A stretch of 64,000 nt of DNA, from positions 61,896 through 125,895 of the forward strand of contig AZWL01000020.1 of assembly GCA_000514715.1 (NCBI GenBank), given 5' to 3'. Position 1 is the first letter of the stretch, and each line of letters starts with the position of its first letter. The notes under the pieces are model-generated. The model saw only the letters and a program-made list of their open reading frames with translations. It was not told the origin of the DNA and did not search any database. Both the position numbers and the translations under genes were made by a program. Shown here in pieces: positions 1 through 8,579 of this stretch. This DNA comes from Streptomyces sp. CNH099. Lineage in GTDB: Bacteria > Actinomycetota > Actinomycetes > Streptomycetales > Streptomycetaceae.

Positions 1-1436
1 TGGTTGCCGTGCGCGGGGTCGTTGGGGTGGTGCGCCCAGGAGCCGGACCAGGGGCTGCCGGCCCAGTACGGGCGGGTGGGGTCCAGCTCGGCGACGACCC
101 GCGGGAGCACGCCGAGGTAGTAGCCCTCGCCCCAGGAGTCGCCGGCCAGCTCCTCCTCCCACCCCCAGTCGCGGAACCCCCACAGGTTCTCGTTGTTGCC
201 GCACCACAGCACCAGCGACGGGTGCGGCATGAGGCGGACGACGTTGTCGCGGGCCTCCGCCTCGACCTCGCCGCGCAGCGGCTGGTCCTCGGGGTAGGCG
301 GCGCAGGCGAAGGGGAAGTCCTGCCAGACCAGCAGGCCGAGTTCGTCGCAGGCGGCGTAGAAGTCGTCGCTCTCGTAGATGCCGCCGCCCCACACGCGGA
401 CGAGGTCGACGCCCGCGTCCGCCGCCTGCCGCAGCCGCTCGCGGTAGCGGGCGGGGGTGAGGCGGGCGGGCAGGGCGTCGTCGGGGATCCAGTTGACGCC
501 GCGGGCGAAGAGGGGTTCGCCGTTGACGACGAGCGTGAAGCGGGAGCCGTGGGCGTCGGCGCCGGTGTCGAGGCGGACGGTGCGGAAGCCGACGCGGCGG
601 GTCCAGGAGTCCAGGGGCGGGGCGGCGGCGGAGGCGCCGTCGTGGAGGGTGACCTCCAGCGCGTAGAGGGGCTGGCCGCCGTAGCCGCGGGGCCACCACA
701 GCTCGGGGCGGGCGAGGGTGAGTTCGACGGTGCCCTCCGTGCCCGGCAGCGCCGCCGTCGCCTCGGCGCCGCCGACGCGGGCGCGGACGGTGAGCGGGCG
801 GTGCGCGCCCGCGGCGGTGCGCTCGACGTCGAGGCGTACCTCGACGCGGCCGGTGCCGTCGGCGTCGACCGTCACCAGGGGGCGCACCCGGGCCAGCCGC
901 GCCGTGCTCCAGCGCTCCAGCCGGGCGGGGCGCCAGATGCCCGCGGTGACCAGCGTCGGGCCCCAGTCCCAGCCGAAGGAGCAGGCCATCTTGCGGATGA
1001 ACGGGAAGGGTTCGGGATACGCGTTGGGCCGGTCGCCGGTCCGCGCGCGTACCGCACCGGCCTCGGCGTAGGCGGAGGTGAAGGCCACGGCGAGGGGGCC
1101 GGAGCGGCCGGTGACGTCGAAGCGGTGGCCGCGGTGCATGTTGCGGACGGCGCCCAGCGGTTCGCCGGCGAGCCGGATCACGGCGGCGGTGTCGAGGCCG
1201 TCGAAGACGAGGTCGGTGCGCTCGTGCGGCCCGTCGTAGGCGGCGATCTCCCTCTCGTACGTCCAGTCCCGCCGGCCGACCCAGGCGACGTCGGCCTCGT
1301 TGGTGCCGAGGTACGGGTCCGGGATGGCGCCGGCGGCCAGCAGGTCCGTGTGGACGCAGCCCGGCACCCGCGCGGGCAACCGGTCCCTGCCGTGCCGCAG
1401 GGTCCAGCCCTCGGTGAGCGGGGTGACGTCCTTCAT
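1..1436 (-). CDS. Beta-mannosidase, GH2 family (3' end outside window)
   Basis: Hydrolyses terminal beta-mannosyl residues from mannan or mannooligosaccharides, probably in the cytoplasm because no signal peptide is present. The visible 478 residues start MKDVTPLTEGW and show the GH2 order: N-terminal jelly-roll domain with the FxFIRKMACSFGWDWGP segment, Ig-like domain, then the TIM barrel with GVNWIPDD and LVWCGNNEN. The Glu of the NNEN motif is the expected acid/base. The nucleophile region lies beyond the window. The ATG at 1434-1436 is the first start in the frame. It is divergent from a sugar ABC transporter, and both sides of the shared intergenic region carry the same 11-bp repeat, so uptake and hydrolysis are probably co-regulated. 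Family call is firm; exact substrate is inferred. Confidence 0.9.
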   Translation of the reverse strand, partial: MKDVTPLTEGWTLRHGRDRLPARVPGCVHTDLLAAGAIPDPYLGTNEADVAWVGRRDWTYEREIAAYDGPHERTDLVFDGLDTAAVIRLAGEPLGAVRNMHRGHRFDVTGRSGPLAVAFTSAYAEAGAVRARTGDRPNAYPEPFPFIRKMACSFGWDWGPTLVTAGIWRPARLERWSTARLARVRPLVTVDADGTGRVEVRLDVERTAAGAHRPLTVRARVGGAEATAALPGTEGTVELTLARPELWWPRGYGGQPLYALEVTLHDGASAAAPPLDSWTRRVGFRTVRLDTGADAHGSRFTLVVNGEPLFARGVNWIPDDALPARLTPARYRERLRQAADAGVDLVRVWGGGIYESDDFYAACDELGLLVWQDFPFACAAYPEDQPLRGEVEAEARDNVVRLMPHPSLVLWCGNNENLWGFRDWGWEEELAGDSWGEGYYLGVLPRVVAELDPTRPYWAGSPWSGSWAHHPNDPAHGN

Positions 1437-1494
1437 GGGTGCTCCAATCTCGGGTCTCGCGCCAACGTAGCCGCCCCTCCGACCTCTGTCCATA

Positions 1495-1505
1495 AACCGG
1501 TCAAG
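1495..1505 (+). promoter_or_regulatory. Candidate operator, copy 1 (AACCGGTCAAG)
   Basis: An 11-bp sequence 59 bp upstream of the mannosidase start. It is repeated with one change at 1583-1593, on the transporter side. The AACCGGT core is nearly palindromic, as in operators of LacI-type sugar regulators. The regulator is not in the window. Confidence 0.5.
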
Positions 1506-1582
1506 CTCCTTCTGTGCCGGAAAGGTTGACGGCACTGCTGCCCTAAGGGATGGTTCCTCGTCAAGAAAAGGGGCCCTCACTC

Positions 1583-1593
1583 AACCGGTTAAG
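1583..1593 (+). promoter_or_regulatory. Candidate operator, copy 2 (AACCGGTTAAG)
   Basis: Contains the perfect palindrome AACCGGTT, 38 bp upstream of the binding-protein start. A possible -35 (TTGACG, 1526-1531) lies upstream, so a repressor bound here would block the transporter transcript. Pairs with the copy at 1495-1505. Confidence 0.5.
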
Positions 1594-1630
1594 CACCACG
1601 TGCCGGGCGAAGCGAACGGAGATGGTGACG

Positions 1631-2950
1631 ATGAAGGGAAGGGCGCTCGCCGGTGCGCTGCTGGCCGCCGCACTCGCGACGACCGCCGGCTGCACGGGCA
1701 GCGGAGCCTCGTCGGAGAAGAAGGAGGCCAAGGCGGTCGACGACCCGGACAAGGTCTCCGGCACGATCGAGGTGATCACCCACCGCACCGACCTCGTCGA
1801 GGACGGCACGATGGACGAGTACGCGGCCGAGTTCCGTCGGACCTACCCCAACGTCAAGGTCGAGTTCGACGGGGTCACCGACTACGAGGGCGAAGTCAAG
1901 ACCCGGATGAACTCGGACGACTACGGCGACGTGCTCATGATCCCCGGCACCGTGAAGAAGAACGACTACCCGCGGTTCTTCGCCTCGCTGGGCAAGCAGG
2001 CGGAGCGCAGCAGGAAGTTCCGCTTCACCGAATACTCCACGGTCGACGGCGAGGTCTACGGCCTCAGCATCTACGGCAGCATCCCCGGATTCGTCTACAA
2101 CAAGCGCGTCTGGGAGGAGGCCGGCGTCACCGACTGGCCCACCACGCCGGCGGAGTTCCTCGACGACCTGAAGGCCGTCAAGGACCGGACCGACGCCGTC
2201 CCGTACTACACGAACTTCAAGGACGGCTGGCCGCTGGCCCAGTGGTGGCCCGCCCACTCCTCCGCCAGCTGCGACGAGCGGGCGGACGTCCAGGTGGTCG
2301 AGGGCGACCCCTTCGCCGAGGGCGGCACCGTACGCACCGTGGACACCCTCCTGTACGACATCGTGGACCGCGGCCTGGCGGAGAAAGACCCGACCACCAC
2401 CAACTGGGAGGGCTCCAAGCCGAAGATCGCCAAGGGCGAGGTCGCCACGATGTTCCTCGGCTCCTGGGCCGTCGTCCAGATGCGCGACGCCGCCGAGCAG
2501 GCCGGCACCGACCCGGACGACATCGGCTTCATGCCGTTCCCGCACCAGGTCGACGGCACGTTCTGCGCCGGCCTCTCCCCCGACTACCAGCAGGCCGTGA
2601 GCATCCACTCCGAGCACAAGGAGGCCGCGCGCGCCTGGGTCGACTGGTTCGCGGAGAAGTCCGGCTACGCCGAGGACAACATGAACGTCTCCACCCTGCG
2701 CGACGCCCCGCTGCCCGGCGTGCTCGCCGAGTACGAGAAGCAGAACGTCGAGCTCATGGAGCTGGACCAGTCCCGGGGCGCGGAGATGAAGGAGCTGGAC
2801 GACGCCTCGGAGGTCGGCATCGACGACCCCGACTACCGCCAGGAGCTGGTCGACATCGCCCGCGGCGCCAGGGGCGGCAGCCCGGACGAGCTGTTCGCGG
2901 ACCTCTCGAAGCGCTGGACGGGCGCCGCGGAGGAGCTGGGTTACCGGTGA
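1631..2950 (+). CDS. ABC transporter sugar-binding lipoprotein
   Basis: Extracellular solute receptor for a carbohydrate ABC importer (family 1 binding proteins). The protein of about 439 residues begins MKGRALAGALLAAALATTAGC, a lipoprotein signal with the Cys near residue 21. I chose ATG 1631 over the in-frame ATG at 1622 because GGAG at 1618-1621 then has normal spacing. The mature part has the expected binding-protein segments, for example the FMPFPHQVDG and AARAWVDWFAEKSGY stretches. It overlaps the permease start by 4 bp (GTGA), so the two are translationally coupled. Given the divergent beta-mannosidase, manno-oligosaccharides are a reasonable but unproven ligand. Confidence 0.88.
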   Translation: MKGRALAGALLAAALATTAGCTGSGASSEKKEAKAVDDPDKVSGTIEVITHRTDLVEDGTMDEYAAEFRRTYPNVKVEFDGVTDYEGEVKTRMNSDDYGDVLMIPGTVKKNDYPRFFASLGKQAERSRKFRFTEYSTVDGEVYGLSIYGSIPGFVYNKRVWEEAGVTDWPTTPAEFLDDLKAVKDRTDAVPYYTNFKDGWPLAQWWPAHSSASCDERADVQVVEGDPFAEGGTVRTVDTLLYDIVDRGLAEKDPTTTNWEGSKPKIAKGEVATMFLGSWAVVQMRDAAEQAGTDPDDIGFMPFPHQVDGTFCAGLSPDYQQAVSIHSEHKEAARAWVDWFAEKSGYAEDNMNVSTLRDAPLPGVLAEYEKQNVELMELDQSRGAEMKELDDASEVGIDDPDYRQELVDIARGARGGSPDELFADLSKRWTGAAEELGYR

Positions 2951-3831
2951 GTGCGCTGAGGCGCCGGCTGCGGGGCGGCGTGGTGCCGTGGCTGTTCCTC
3001 GCCGCCCCGCTGGCGCTGCTGATCACGTTCACGTACGCGCCCGTCGCCAACATGGTCGCGTACAGCTTCACCGACTGGGACGGGCTGAGCCCGGAGCTGA
3101 ACTACGTCGGCACGGAGAACTACCGCGACCTCTTCACCCGCTCCGAGCTGTTCGAGGTCTTCTTCGTCAGCGGCTACTACCTCGCCGCCTCGGCCGTGCA
3201 GATCGTGCTGGCGCTGTACTTCGCGACCGTGCTCAGCTTCAACGTCCGCTTCCGCAACCTCTTCAAGGGCATCCTGTTCTTCCCGTACCTGGTCAACGGC
3301 GTCGCCATCGGCTTCGTCTTCCTCTACTTCTTCCAGGACGGCGGGACCCTCGACGCGCTGTTCGGCCTCTTCGGCGACGAGCCCGACCGCGCCTGGCTCG
3401 GCGACTCCGCCTCCGCCAACACCTCGCTCGCCGGGGTGTCGGTCTGGCGCTTCATGGGCCTGAACTTCGTGCTCTTCCTCGGCGCGATCCAGTCCATCCC
3501 GGCTGAGCTGTACGAGGCCGCCGAGCTGGACGGCGCGAACCGCTGGCAGCAGTTCCGGCACATCATCGCGCCCGGCATCCGGCCGGTGATCAGCCTCAGC
3601 GTGATCCTGGCGATCTCCGGCTCGCTGGCGGTCTTCGAGATCCCGTACATCATGACGGGCGGCGCGACCGGCACCGAGACCTTCGTGATCCAGACGGTGG
3701 ACCTGGCGTTCAAGTTCAACAAGACCGGACTGGCCTCGGCGGCGGCCGTGGTGCTGCTGCTGATCGTGCTCGCGGTGACCTGGGTGCAGCGGGCGCTCGT
3801 GCCGGACGACAAGGCGGGGGACCTGGTTTGA
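2947..3831 (+). CDS. Sugar ABC transporter permease (MalF-like)
   Basis: Membrane subunit of the importer encoded by the preceding gene, 294 residues with about six hydrophobic segments. The cytoplasmic EAA loop is visible as EAAELDGANRWQQFRHII, the contact site for the ATPase. The start is GTG 2947, overlapping the upstream stop by four bases. No ATPase gene follows, as is usual for actinobacterial sugar importers that share a common MsiK-type ATPase. The stop codon is immediately followed by the end of a TnpB insertion sequence, which now separates this gene from its partner permease by about 1.4 kb. Confidence 0.9.
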   Translation: MSALRRRLRGGVVPWLFLAAPLALLITFTYAPVANMVAYSFTDWDGLSPELNYVGTENYRDLFTRSELFEVFFVSGYYLAASAVQIVLALYFATVLSFNVRFRNLFKGILFFPYLVNGVAIGFVFLYFFQDGGTLDALFGLFGDEPDRAWLGDSASANTSLAGVSVWRFMGLNFVLFLGAIQSIPAELYEAAELDGANRWQQFRHIIAPGIRPVISLSVILAISGSLAVFEIPYIMTGGATGTETFVIQTVDLAFKFNKTGLASAAAVVLLLIVLAVTWVQRALVPDDKAGDLV

Positions 3832-3837
3832 CTTCCT

Positions 3838-3880
3838 CCCCCTCGTAAAACGAGGGGAATTCCTACGGCTCGCGCCGTGG
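3838..3880 (-). ncRNA. Candidate omega RNA (reRNA) 3' scaffold at the tnpB end
   Basis: TnpB nucleases use a guide RNA whose scaffold covers the tnpB 3' end and the element's right end, with the guide taken from the adjacent flanking DNA. Two short hairpins directly downstream of and overlapping the tnpB stop (3851-3857/3839-3845 and 3874-3878/3865-3869) fit this. The flank that would supply the guide is the 3' end of the permease gene (about 3812-3831). The exact ends of the RNA cannot be read from sequence. Confidence 0.45.
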
Positions 3881-5056
3881 GGGTTCCTGCTTCATCGCCG
3901 ACTGCCCCGTCCGGGAGGACTCCCGTTGAGGTCTTACACCAGCTCCACAGGCAGATGCGGCCAGCCCGGCCGCCTTGATGTTGCGTGCCGCGTTCACGTC
4001 GCCATCGTGCACGGCGCCGCAGTCGCACATCCACTCACGGACGTGCAGCGGCAGTCTTTCGCGGACAGTGCCGCAGTTCCCGCACAACTTGCTGGAGGGG
4101 AACCAGCGGTCAACCGTCACGAGTTCGCGCCCGTACCAGGCGCACTTGTACTCCAGCATGGAGCGCAGTTCCGTCCACGACGCGTCGGAGATGGCGCGTG
4201 CGAGTTTTCCGTTCCTCAGCAGGTTGCGGACGGTCAGGTCCTCGATCACGACCGTTTGGTTCTCACGGACGAGACGAGTCGACAGCTTGTGGAGAAAATC
4301 CCGGCGCGGGTCGGCGATCCGCGCATGCACACGCGCCACCTTCCGGCGGGCCTTGTCCCGGTTCGCCGATCCCTTCACCTTGCGCGACAGCTCGCGCTGC
4401 GCGCGGGTCATGCGGGCACGGTCACGGCGTTCGTGCCGGGGGTTGGCGATCTTCTCCCCGGTGGACAGGGTCACCAAGGAGGTGAGCCCGGCGTCGATAC
4501 CGACCGCCGCATCCGTGGCGGGAGCCGGGGCGATCGCGTCCTGGCACAGCAGGGAGACGAACCAGCGCCCGGCGCTGTCCCGGGACACCGTCACCGTGCT
4601 CGGCTCCGCACCGGCAGGCAACGGGCGCGACCAGCGGATGTCCAATGGCTCCGCCATCCTCGCCAGCGTCAGCTCCCCCTCCCGCCACGTAAAGGCGCTG
4701 CGTGTGTACTCGGCCGACGCGCGGGACTTCTTCCGGCTCTTATAGCGCGGATACTTCGCACGCCGGGCGAAGAAGTTCCCGAACGCAGCCTGAAGATGGC
4801 GCAGCGCCTGCTGCAGCGGTACGGAGGACACCTCGGTCAGGAACGCGGGTTCCCCGGTCTTCTTCCACTCCGTCAAGGCAGCGGACGACTGTGCACAGGA
4901 GATCCGGCGCTGTTCGCCGTACCAGGCTCGGGTGCGCTCCTGAAGCGCCTTGTTGTACACGAGTCGGACGCAGCCGAACGTGCACGACAGCTCTGCCGCC
5001 TGCATGTCCGTGGGGTAGAAGCGGTACTTGAACGCCCGCTTGACCTGCAATGCCAC
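3863..5056 (-). CDS. tnpB: TnpB RNA-guided nuclease, IS605 OrfB family
   Basis: A 397-residue TnpB, close to the usual length and apparently intact. It has an N-terminal helix-turn-helix region, then a split RuvC nuclease domain with all three acidic residues in place: D188 in GIDAGL, E272 in VIEDL and D353 in HDGDVNAARN. A zinc ribbon lies between the last two (C325, C328, C344, C346). The start is GTG (5054-5056), giving MALQVKRAFKYRFYPT. TnpB proteins cut DNA under an RNA guide and help retain the element after transposition; they are relatives of Cas12. The gene lies antisense inside a sugar transporter operon. Confidence 0.92.
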   Translation of the reverse strand: MALQVKRAFKYRFYPTDMQAAELSCTFGCVRLVYNKALQERTRAWYGEQRRISCAQSSAALTEWKKTGEPAFLTEVSSVPLQQALRHLQAAFGNFFARRAKYPRYKSRKKSRASAEYTRSAFTWREGELTLARMAEPLDIRWSRPLPAGAEPSTVTVSRDSAGRWFVSLLCQDAIAPAPATDAAVGIDAGLTSLVTLSTGEKIANPRHERRDRARMTRAQRELSRKVKGSANRDKARRKVARVHARIADPRRDFLHKLSTRLVRENQTVVIEDLTVRNLLRNGKLARAISDASWTELRSMLEYKCAWYGRELVTVDRWFPSSKLCGNCGTVRERLPLHVREWMCDCGAVHDGDVNAARNIKAAGLAASACGAGVRPQRESSRTGQSAMKQEPPRREP

Positions 5057-5213
5057 GACTCACACTCTACAAAATTCCGTGTGAAACCGCAGCGTTGGTC
5101 GAAATCCAGCAGATGCCGAATCGCCCCGGCGACGATCCGACCTTATCAGCCTCGCCCGGCAGGAGTCCGTCGCCTCCCGGCCGGAACGCCGGAGCATCCA
5201 CGGAGGAATCCCC

Positions 5214-6044
5214 ATGAGAACGGCCGTCGTCTCGCGCACGCTGACGTATCTGTCGCTGGTCCTGGCCGCCGTGGTCGTGGTGCTGCCGCTGCTGGTGGTC
5301 TTCCTCACCTCGCTGAAGACCCCGGAGGAGATGGCCGGCGACGGCGGGGCGCTCTCGCTGCCCGGCAACCTGCTCAACTTCGACAACTACGCGACGGCCT
5401 TCGAGGACGGCCGGATGCTCTCGGCGTTCGCCAACACCGCGGTCATCCTGGTCTTCGCGATAGCCGGCACGGTCGTCATCGGCTCGATGACGGCGTACGC
5501 CGTCGACCGCTTCCGGTTCCGGTTCCGGAAGCTGGTGGTGGGGCTCTTCCTGGTCGCGGCCATGGTGCCCGGGGTGACCACCCAGGTGGCGACGTTCCAG
5601 ATCGTCGACAGCTTCGGGATGGTCAACACCCGGCTGGCGCCCATCGTGCTCTACATGGGCACGGACATCGTCTCGATCTACATCTTCCTGCAGTTCATCC
5701 GGTCCATCCCGATCTCGCTCGACGAGTCCGCGCGGCTGGAGGGCGCCAACTCGTTCACGATCTACCGGAAGATCATCTTTCCGCTGCTCAAGCCGGCCAT
5801 CGCGACGGTCGTCATCGTCAAGGGCGTCACGGTCTACAACGACTTCTACATCCCCTTCCTCTACATGCCCTCCGACGACCTCGGGACGATGTCCACCGCC
5901 CTGTTCCGCTTCAAGGGCCCGTACGGGGCGCACTGGGAGACGATCTCCGCCGGCACGATCCTGGTCATCCTGCCGACACTCGCCGTCTTCCTGTTCCTCC
6001 AGCGCTACATCTACAACGGGTTCATGAGGGGGGCGACGAAGTGA
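5214..6044 (+). CDS. Sugar ABC transporter permease (MalG-like)
   Basis: Second membrane subunit of the importer, 276 residues with six predicted hydrophobic segments and the EAA-type loop ESARLEGANSFTIYRKIIFPLLKP split over the cytoplasmic turn. The ATG has a good ribosome site (GGAGGAAT just upstream). In related operons this gene follows the first permease within a few bases. Here it is displaced by the tnpB element, so its expression now depends on read-through of the insertion or on a new promoter in 5100-5213. Confidence 0.9.
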   Translation: MRTAVVSRTLTYLSLVLAAVVVVLPLLVVFLTSLKTPEEMAGDGGALSLPGNLLNFDNYATAFEDGRMLSAFANTAVILVFAIAGTVVIGSMTAYAVDRFRFRFRKLVVGLFLVAAMVPGVTTQVATFQIVDSFGMVNTRLAPIVLYMGTDIVSIYIFLQFIRSIPISLDESARLEGANSFTIYRKIIFPLLKPAIATVVIVKGVTVYNDFYIPFLYMPSDDLGTMSTALFRFKGPYGAHWETISAGTILVILPTLAVFLFLQRYIYNGFMRGATK

Positions 6045-6107
6045 GCTGATCCCCCGCCGATGAGTTCGGGCGGCGCAGGCGGTCCACAGAACCGACGGCA
6101 GCGGAAA

Positions 6108-6132
6108 CTTGCGGACAGGGTCTGTCCGCAAG
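6108..6132. promoter_or_regulatory. Perfect 11-bp inverted repeat, 3-nt loop
   Basis: CTTGCGGACAG (6108-6118) and its exact complement (6122-6132) flank GGT. It lies 63 bp after the permease stop and 42 bp before the DMT transporter start. The mixed base content and lack of a T-run favour an operator for a dimeric repressor. A terminator for the ABC operon is the alternative. Confidence 0.55.
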
Positions 6133-6174
6133 GCTCCGTACCGTCGGGGGACACGCTCGACCACCGGAGGGGAC

Positions 6175-7305
6175 ATGAACGCCATGAACGGCCTCGCGAC
6201 GGCGCTGGTGCTGGCCGTCGCGTCCGCCGCCGCGTACGCGGGGGCCGCCGTGCTGCAGGAGCAGGTCGCGGGGGCGGGCCGGGAGCGCGGCGCCGGGGTG
6301 TGGGCGGCGCTCACGCGGGGCTCGTGGTGGCTGTCGGTCGCGCTGAACGCCGCGGGCGCCGCGCTGCACGTACTCGCGCTGCGGTACGGGCCGCTGACCC
6401 TGATACAGCCGCTCGGCGCCCTCACCCTCGTCCTCGCGCTGCCGCTGCAGGCCGCCCTGCGGCGCCGCGCGGGCGGCGGCGGCGCGGGCCGCCGGGTCGG
6501 CGCGGCGCAGTGGCGGGGTGCGGGGCTGACGGTGGCGGGCCTGGCCGGGGTGCTGGTGCTGGTCCGCGGCGGCGGGCACGGGCACGTCGAGGTGCTCGCT
6601 CCCGTGCAGGTCCTCGGCACGGTCGCGGCCACCGCCGCGGCGCTGGTCGCGCTCGGCGCGGCGGCCCGCGGCGCCGGGCCGCGAGCGGCCGGCGTCACGT
6701 ACGCCACGGCCGCGGGGATCGCCTTCGGCGCCGGGTCGGTGCTGACCCAGACGGTCGCGGTACGGCCCGGCCTCGACGCCTTCACGGTGCTGACGGGGCT
6801 GGCGGTGGCGGCGCTCGCCCCGGCCGGGCTGATGCTCTCGCAGGCCGCCTACCGCGGCGGCCTCGGCGCCCCGCTGGCGACGGCGACGCTGGTCAACCCG
6901 GCGGTGTCCGCGGCGGTGGGGCTCACGCTGCTCGGCGAGCAGCTGAGCGGCGGGGTGCCGGGCGCGGCGGTGGCGCTGGCCGCCGCAGCCCTGGCCACCC
7001 GCGGCGTCATCCTGCTCTCCCACCCAACCCCACCACCGGCTACGCCCTCGGCGCAGGCAACCCCGGCAACGCCCCCGGCTGCCCTCCCGCCCGCGTCCCC
7101 CGCGCGGACGACCCCGGCGACGGCTCCGGCCTCAGGTCTGCTCCCGCCCGCGGCCCTCGCACGGACGACCCCGGCCGCGGGTCTGCTCCCGGCCCCCGGT
7201 ACGCCCACACCCGCGGGCCCCACGCGCCACCCGCTGCCCGCCGCCCGCGCGGCGAAGCAGCGCCGGGCGCCACGCCCGACGAGGGCCTTCGGCCTCGCCC
7301 GCTGA
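6175..7305 (+). CDS. DMT-family (EamA-like) membrane transporter with Pro/Ala-rich tail
   Basis: An integral membrane protein of 376 residues. The first ~280 residues show repeated hydrophobic helices typical of drug/metabolite transporters (GPLTLIQPLGALTLVLALPLQ and the mirrored GAPLATATLVNPAVSAAVGLTLLGE). Residues from about 285 onward are a long low-complexity Pro/Ala/Thr tail that no transporter domain explains. The stop may therefore have moved downstream into open GC-rich sequence. The start is ATG 6175 after GGAGGGG; ATG 6184 is a possible alternative. Substrate unknown. A perfect inverted repeat just upstream suggests repressor control. Confidence 0.75.
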   Translation: MNAMNGLATALVLAVASAAAYAGAAVLQEQVAGAGRERGAGVWAALTRGSWWLSVALNAAGAALHVLALRYGPLTLIQPLGALTLVLALPLQAALRRRAGGGGAGRRVGAAQWRGAGLTVAGLAGVLVLVRGGGHGHVEVLAPVQVLGTVAATAAALVALGAAARGAGPRAAGVTYATAAGIAFGAGSVLTQTVAVRPGLDAFTVLTGLAVAALAPAGLMLSQAAYRGGLGAPLATATLVNPAVSAAVGLTLLGEQLSGGVPGAAVALAAAALATRGVILLSHPTPPPATPSAQATPATPPAALPPASPARTTPATAPASGLLPPAALARTTPAAGLLPAPGTPTPAGPTRHPLPAARAAKQRRAPRPTRAFGLAR

Positions 7306-7453
7306 CCGGCCCTCTCCACTCCCGCCCAGCCGCGAGGCCGCTCCAGACGCCACGCCCCGGCGCGGGCCCTCGGCCCCGCCCGCTCCACCCGGCCCTCGAT
7401 CCGACCTGCCCCGGACCCTCCTCCAGCCGCCCCGCGGCGGAGCCGCACGCCGC

Positions 7454-8374
7454 TCAGTCCGCCACCAGGACGATCTTGCCGCGCAGGTGTCCCTCCTCGC
7501 TCGCGCGGTGCGCGTCCGCCGCCTCCGCCAGCGGCAGCGCCCGCCACACCGGCAGGTGCAGCCGCCCGTCGCGGTACAGCGCCAGCGCCCGCTCGATGCC
7601 CGCCACATGCTGGTCCTCGCCGTCCGTGGCGCCGGAGAACCGTACGCCCAGAGCCCGCGCCCCCGCCGCGTCCGCGATGGTGAGCACCCGCTCCGGGCCG
7701 CCGGCCAGCTCCACCGACTCCGGCAGCACGCCCCGCCCGGCGGCGTCCAGCACCGCGTCCACGCCCGGCGTCAGCTCCCGTACCCGGGCGTCGACGCCCT
7801 CTCCGTAGGCGACCGGCTCCGCGCCCAACGAGCGCAGGTAGTCGTGGTTGGCCGGGCTCGCGGTGCCGATCACCCGCACGCCCGCCGAGACGGCGAACTG
7901 CACGGCCAGGCTGCCGACCCCGCCCGCGGCGCCGTGCACGAGCAGCGTGTCGTCCTTGGCCACGCGCAGCGCCGCCAGCGTGCGGTGCGCGGTCTCCGCC
8001 GCCATCGGCAGCCCGCCGGCCAGCTCCCACGGCAGCCCCGGCGGCTTCGCGACCAGCCGGTCCCCGCGCGCCAGCGTGCGCACCGCGTACCCCGCGGTCA
8101 CCGGCCCGAGCACCTCGTCGCCCGCCCGCCACGGGCCGGCGTCGGGGCCGGCGGCCTCGACCACGCCGGCGGCCTCGTTCCCGAGGACGTGCGGGAACGT
8201 CAGCGGCCGGAAGGCCGCCATCCGCCCGCTGCGCAGCTTCCAGTCGAGCGGGTTGACGCCCGCGCAGCGGACGCGGATGCGCACCTCGCCGGGTGCGGGC
8301 TCCGGCACGTCGACGTCGAGGCGGCGCAGCACCTCGGGGCCTCCGTATTCGGAGAATCCCATGGCGAACACCAC
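7454..8374 (-). CDS. NADPH:quinone oxidoreductase-like MDR protein
   Basis: A cytoplasmic medium-chain reductase of 306 residues without the structural zinc Cys set, so of the zinc-independent quinone reductase class. Visible features are the GroES-like N-terminal half with CAGVNPLDWKLRSG, the LGNEAAGVV segment, and the nucleotide-binding GAAGGVGSLAVQFA around residues 148-161. Start GTG 8374 sits 9 nt after GGAAGG on the minus strand. It reduces quinones or enones with NADPH in known relatives; the actual substrate is unknown. It is convergent with the DMT transporter. Confidence 0.88.
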   Translation of the reverse strand: MVFAMGFSEYGGPEVLRRLDVDVPEPAPGEVRIRVRCAGVNPLDWKLRSGRMAAFRPLTFPHVLGNEAAGVVEAAGPDAGPWRAGDEVLGPVTAGYAVRTLARGDRLVAKPPGLPWELAGGLPMAAETAHRTLAALRVAKDDTLLVHGAAGGVGSLAVQFAVSAGVRVIGTASPANHDYLRSLGAEPVAYGEGVDARVRELTPGVDAVLDAAGRGVLPESVELAGGPERVLTIADAAGARALGVRFSGATDGEDQHVAGIERALALYRDGRLHLPVWRALPLAEAADAHRASEEGHLRGKIVLVAD

Positions 8375-8510
8375 GGGCCATCACCTTCCTTCGGGACCGG
8401 GGACACCGAATGCGACCGACTATCTCACCGAGAACGCATGCCGGCGCGGGATTCGATCCCGTGGCGAACAGGCGTTTCGACCCCGGCTCCGGTTGGAACA
8501 CCCCGGCACG

Positions 8511-8547
8511 CCGGTGGGGGGCGGTGTGTGCCACCGCCCCCCACCGG
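8511..8547. terminator. Strong hairpin terminator
   Basis: A perfect 16-bp stem (8511-8526 with 8532-8547) and 5-nt loop, just after the 3' end of the cupredoxin/DUF1080 gene on the minus strand. No T-run, as usual in actinomycetes. Confidence 0.75.
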
Positions 8548-8579
8548 GCCCTGAACCTCCGGTCAGCCGACCGTGTGCC

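Larger units (their letters stand above)
3832..5100 (-). mobile_element. IS605/IS1341-type element carrying only tnpB
   Basis: The block between the two permease genes holds a tnpB gene on the opposite strand. At the tnpB 3' side there is a compact structured end: a 7-bp hairpin (3839-3845 with 3851-3857) followed by a 5-bp hairpin (3865-3869 with 3874-3878). At the other end a CACAC/GTGTG pair flanks 5060-5082. No tnpA is present, so this is a tnpB-only element. The right boundary near 3832 is fairly clear. The left boundary is approximate and could extend to about 5190. Confidence 0.75.

Noticed and set aside
9..1529. A 506-residue plus-strand frame opposite the beta-mannosidase
   Set aside because: Antisense frame kept open by high GC; the minus strand carries a clear GH2 protein.
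8440..8475. A tRNA T-loop-like sequence (GGATTCGATCCC)
   Set aside because: No acceptor or anticodon stem can be paired around it.
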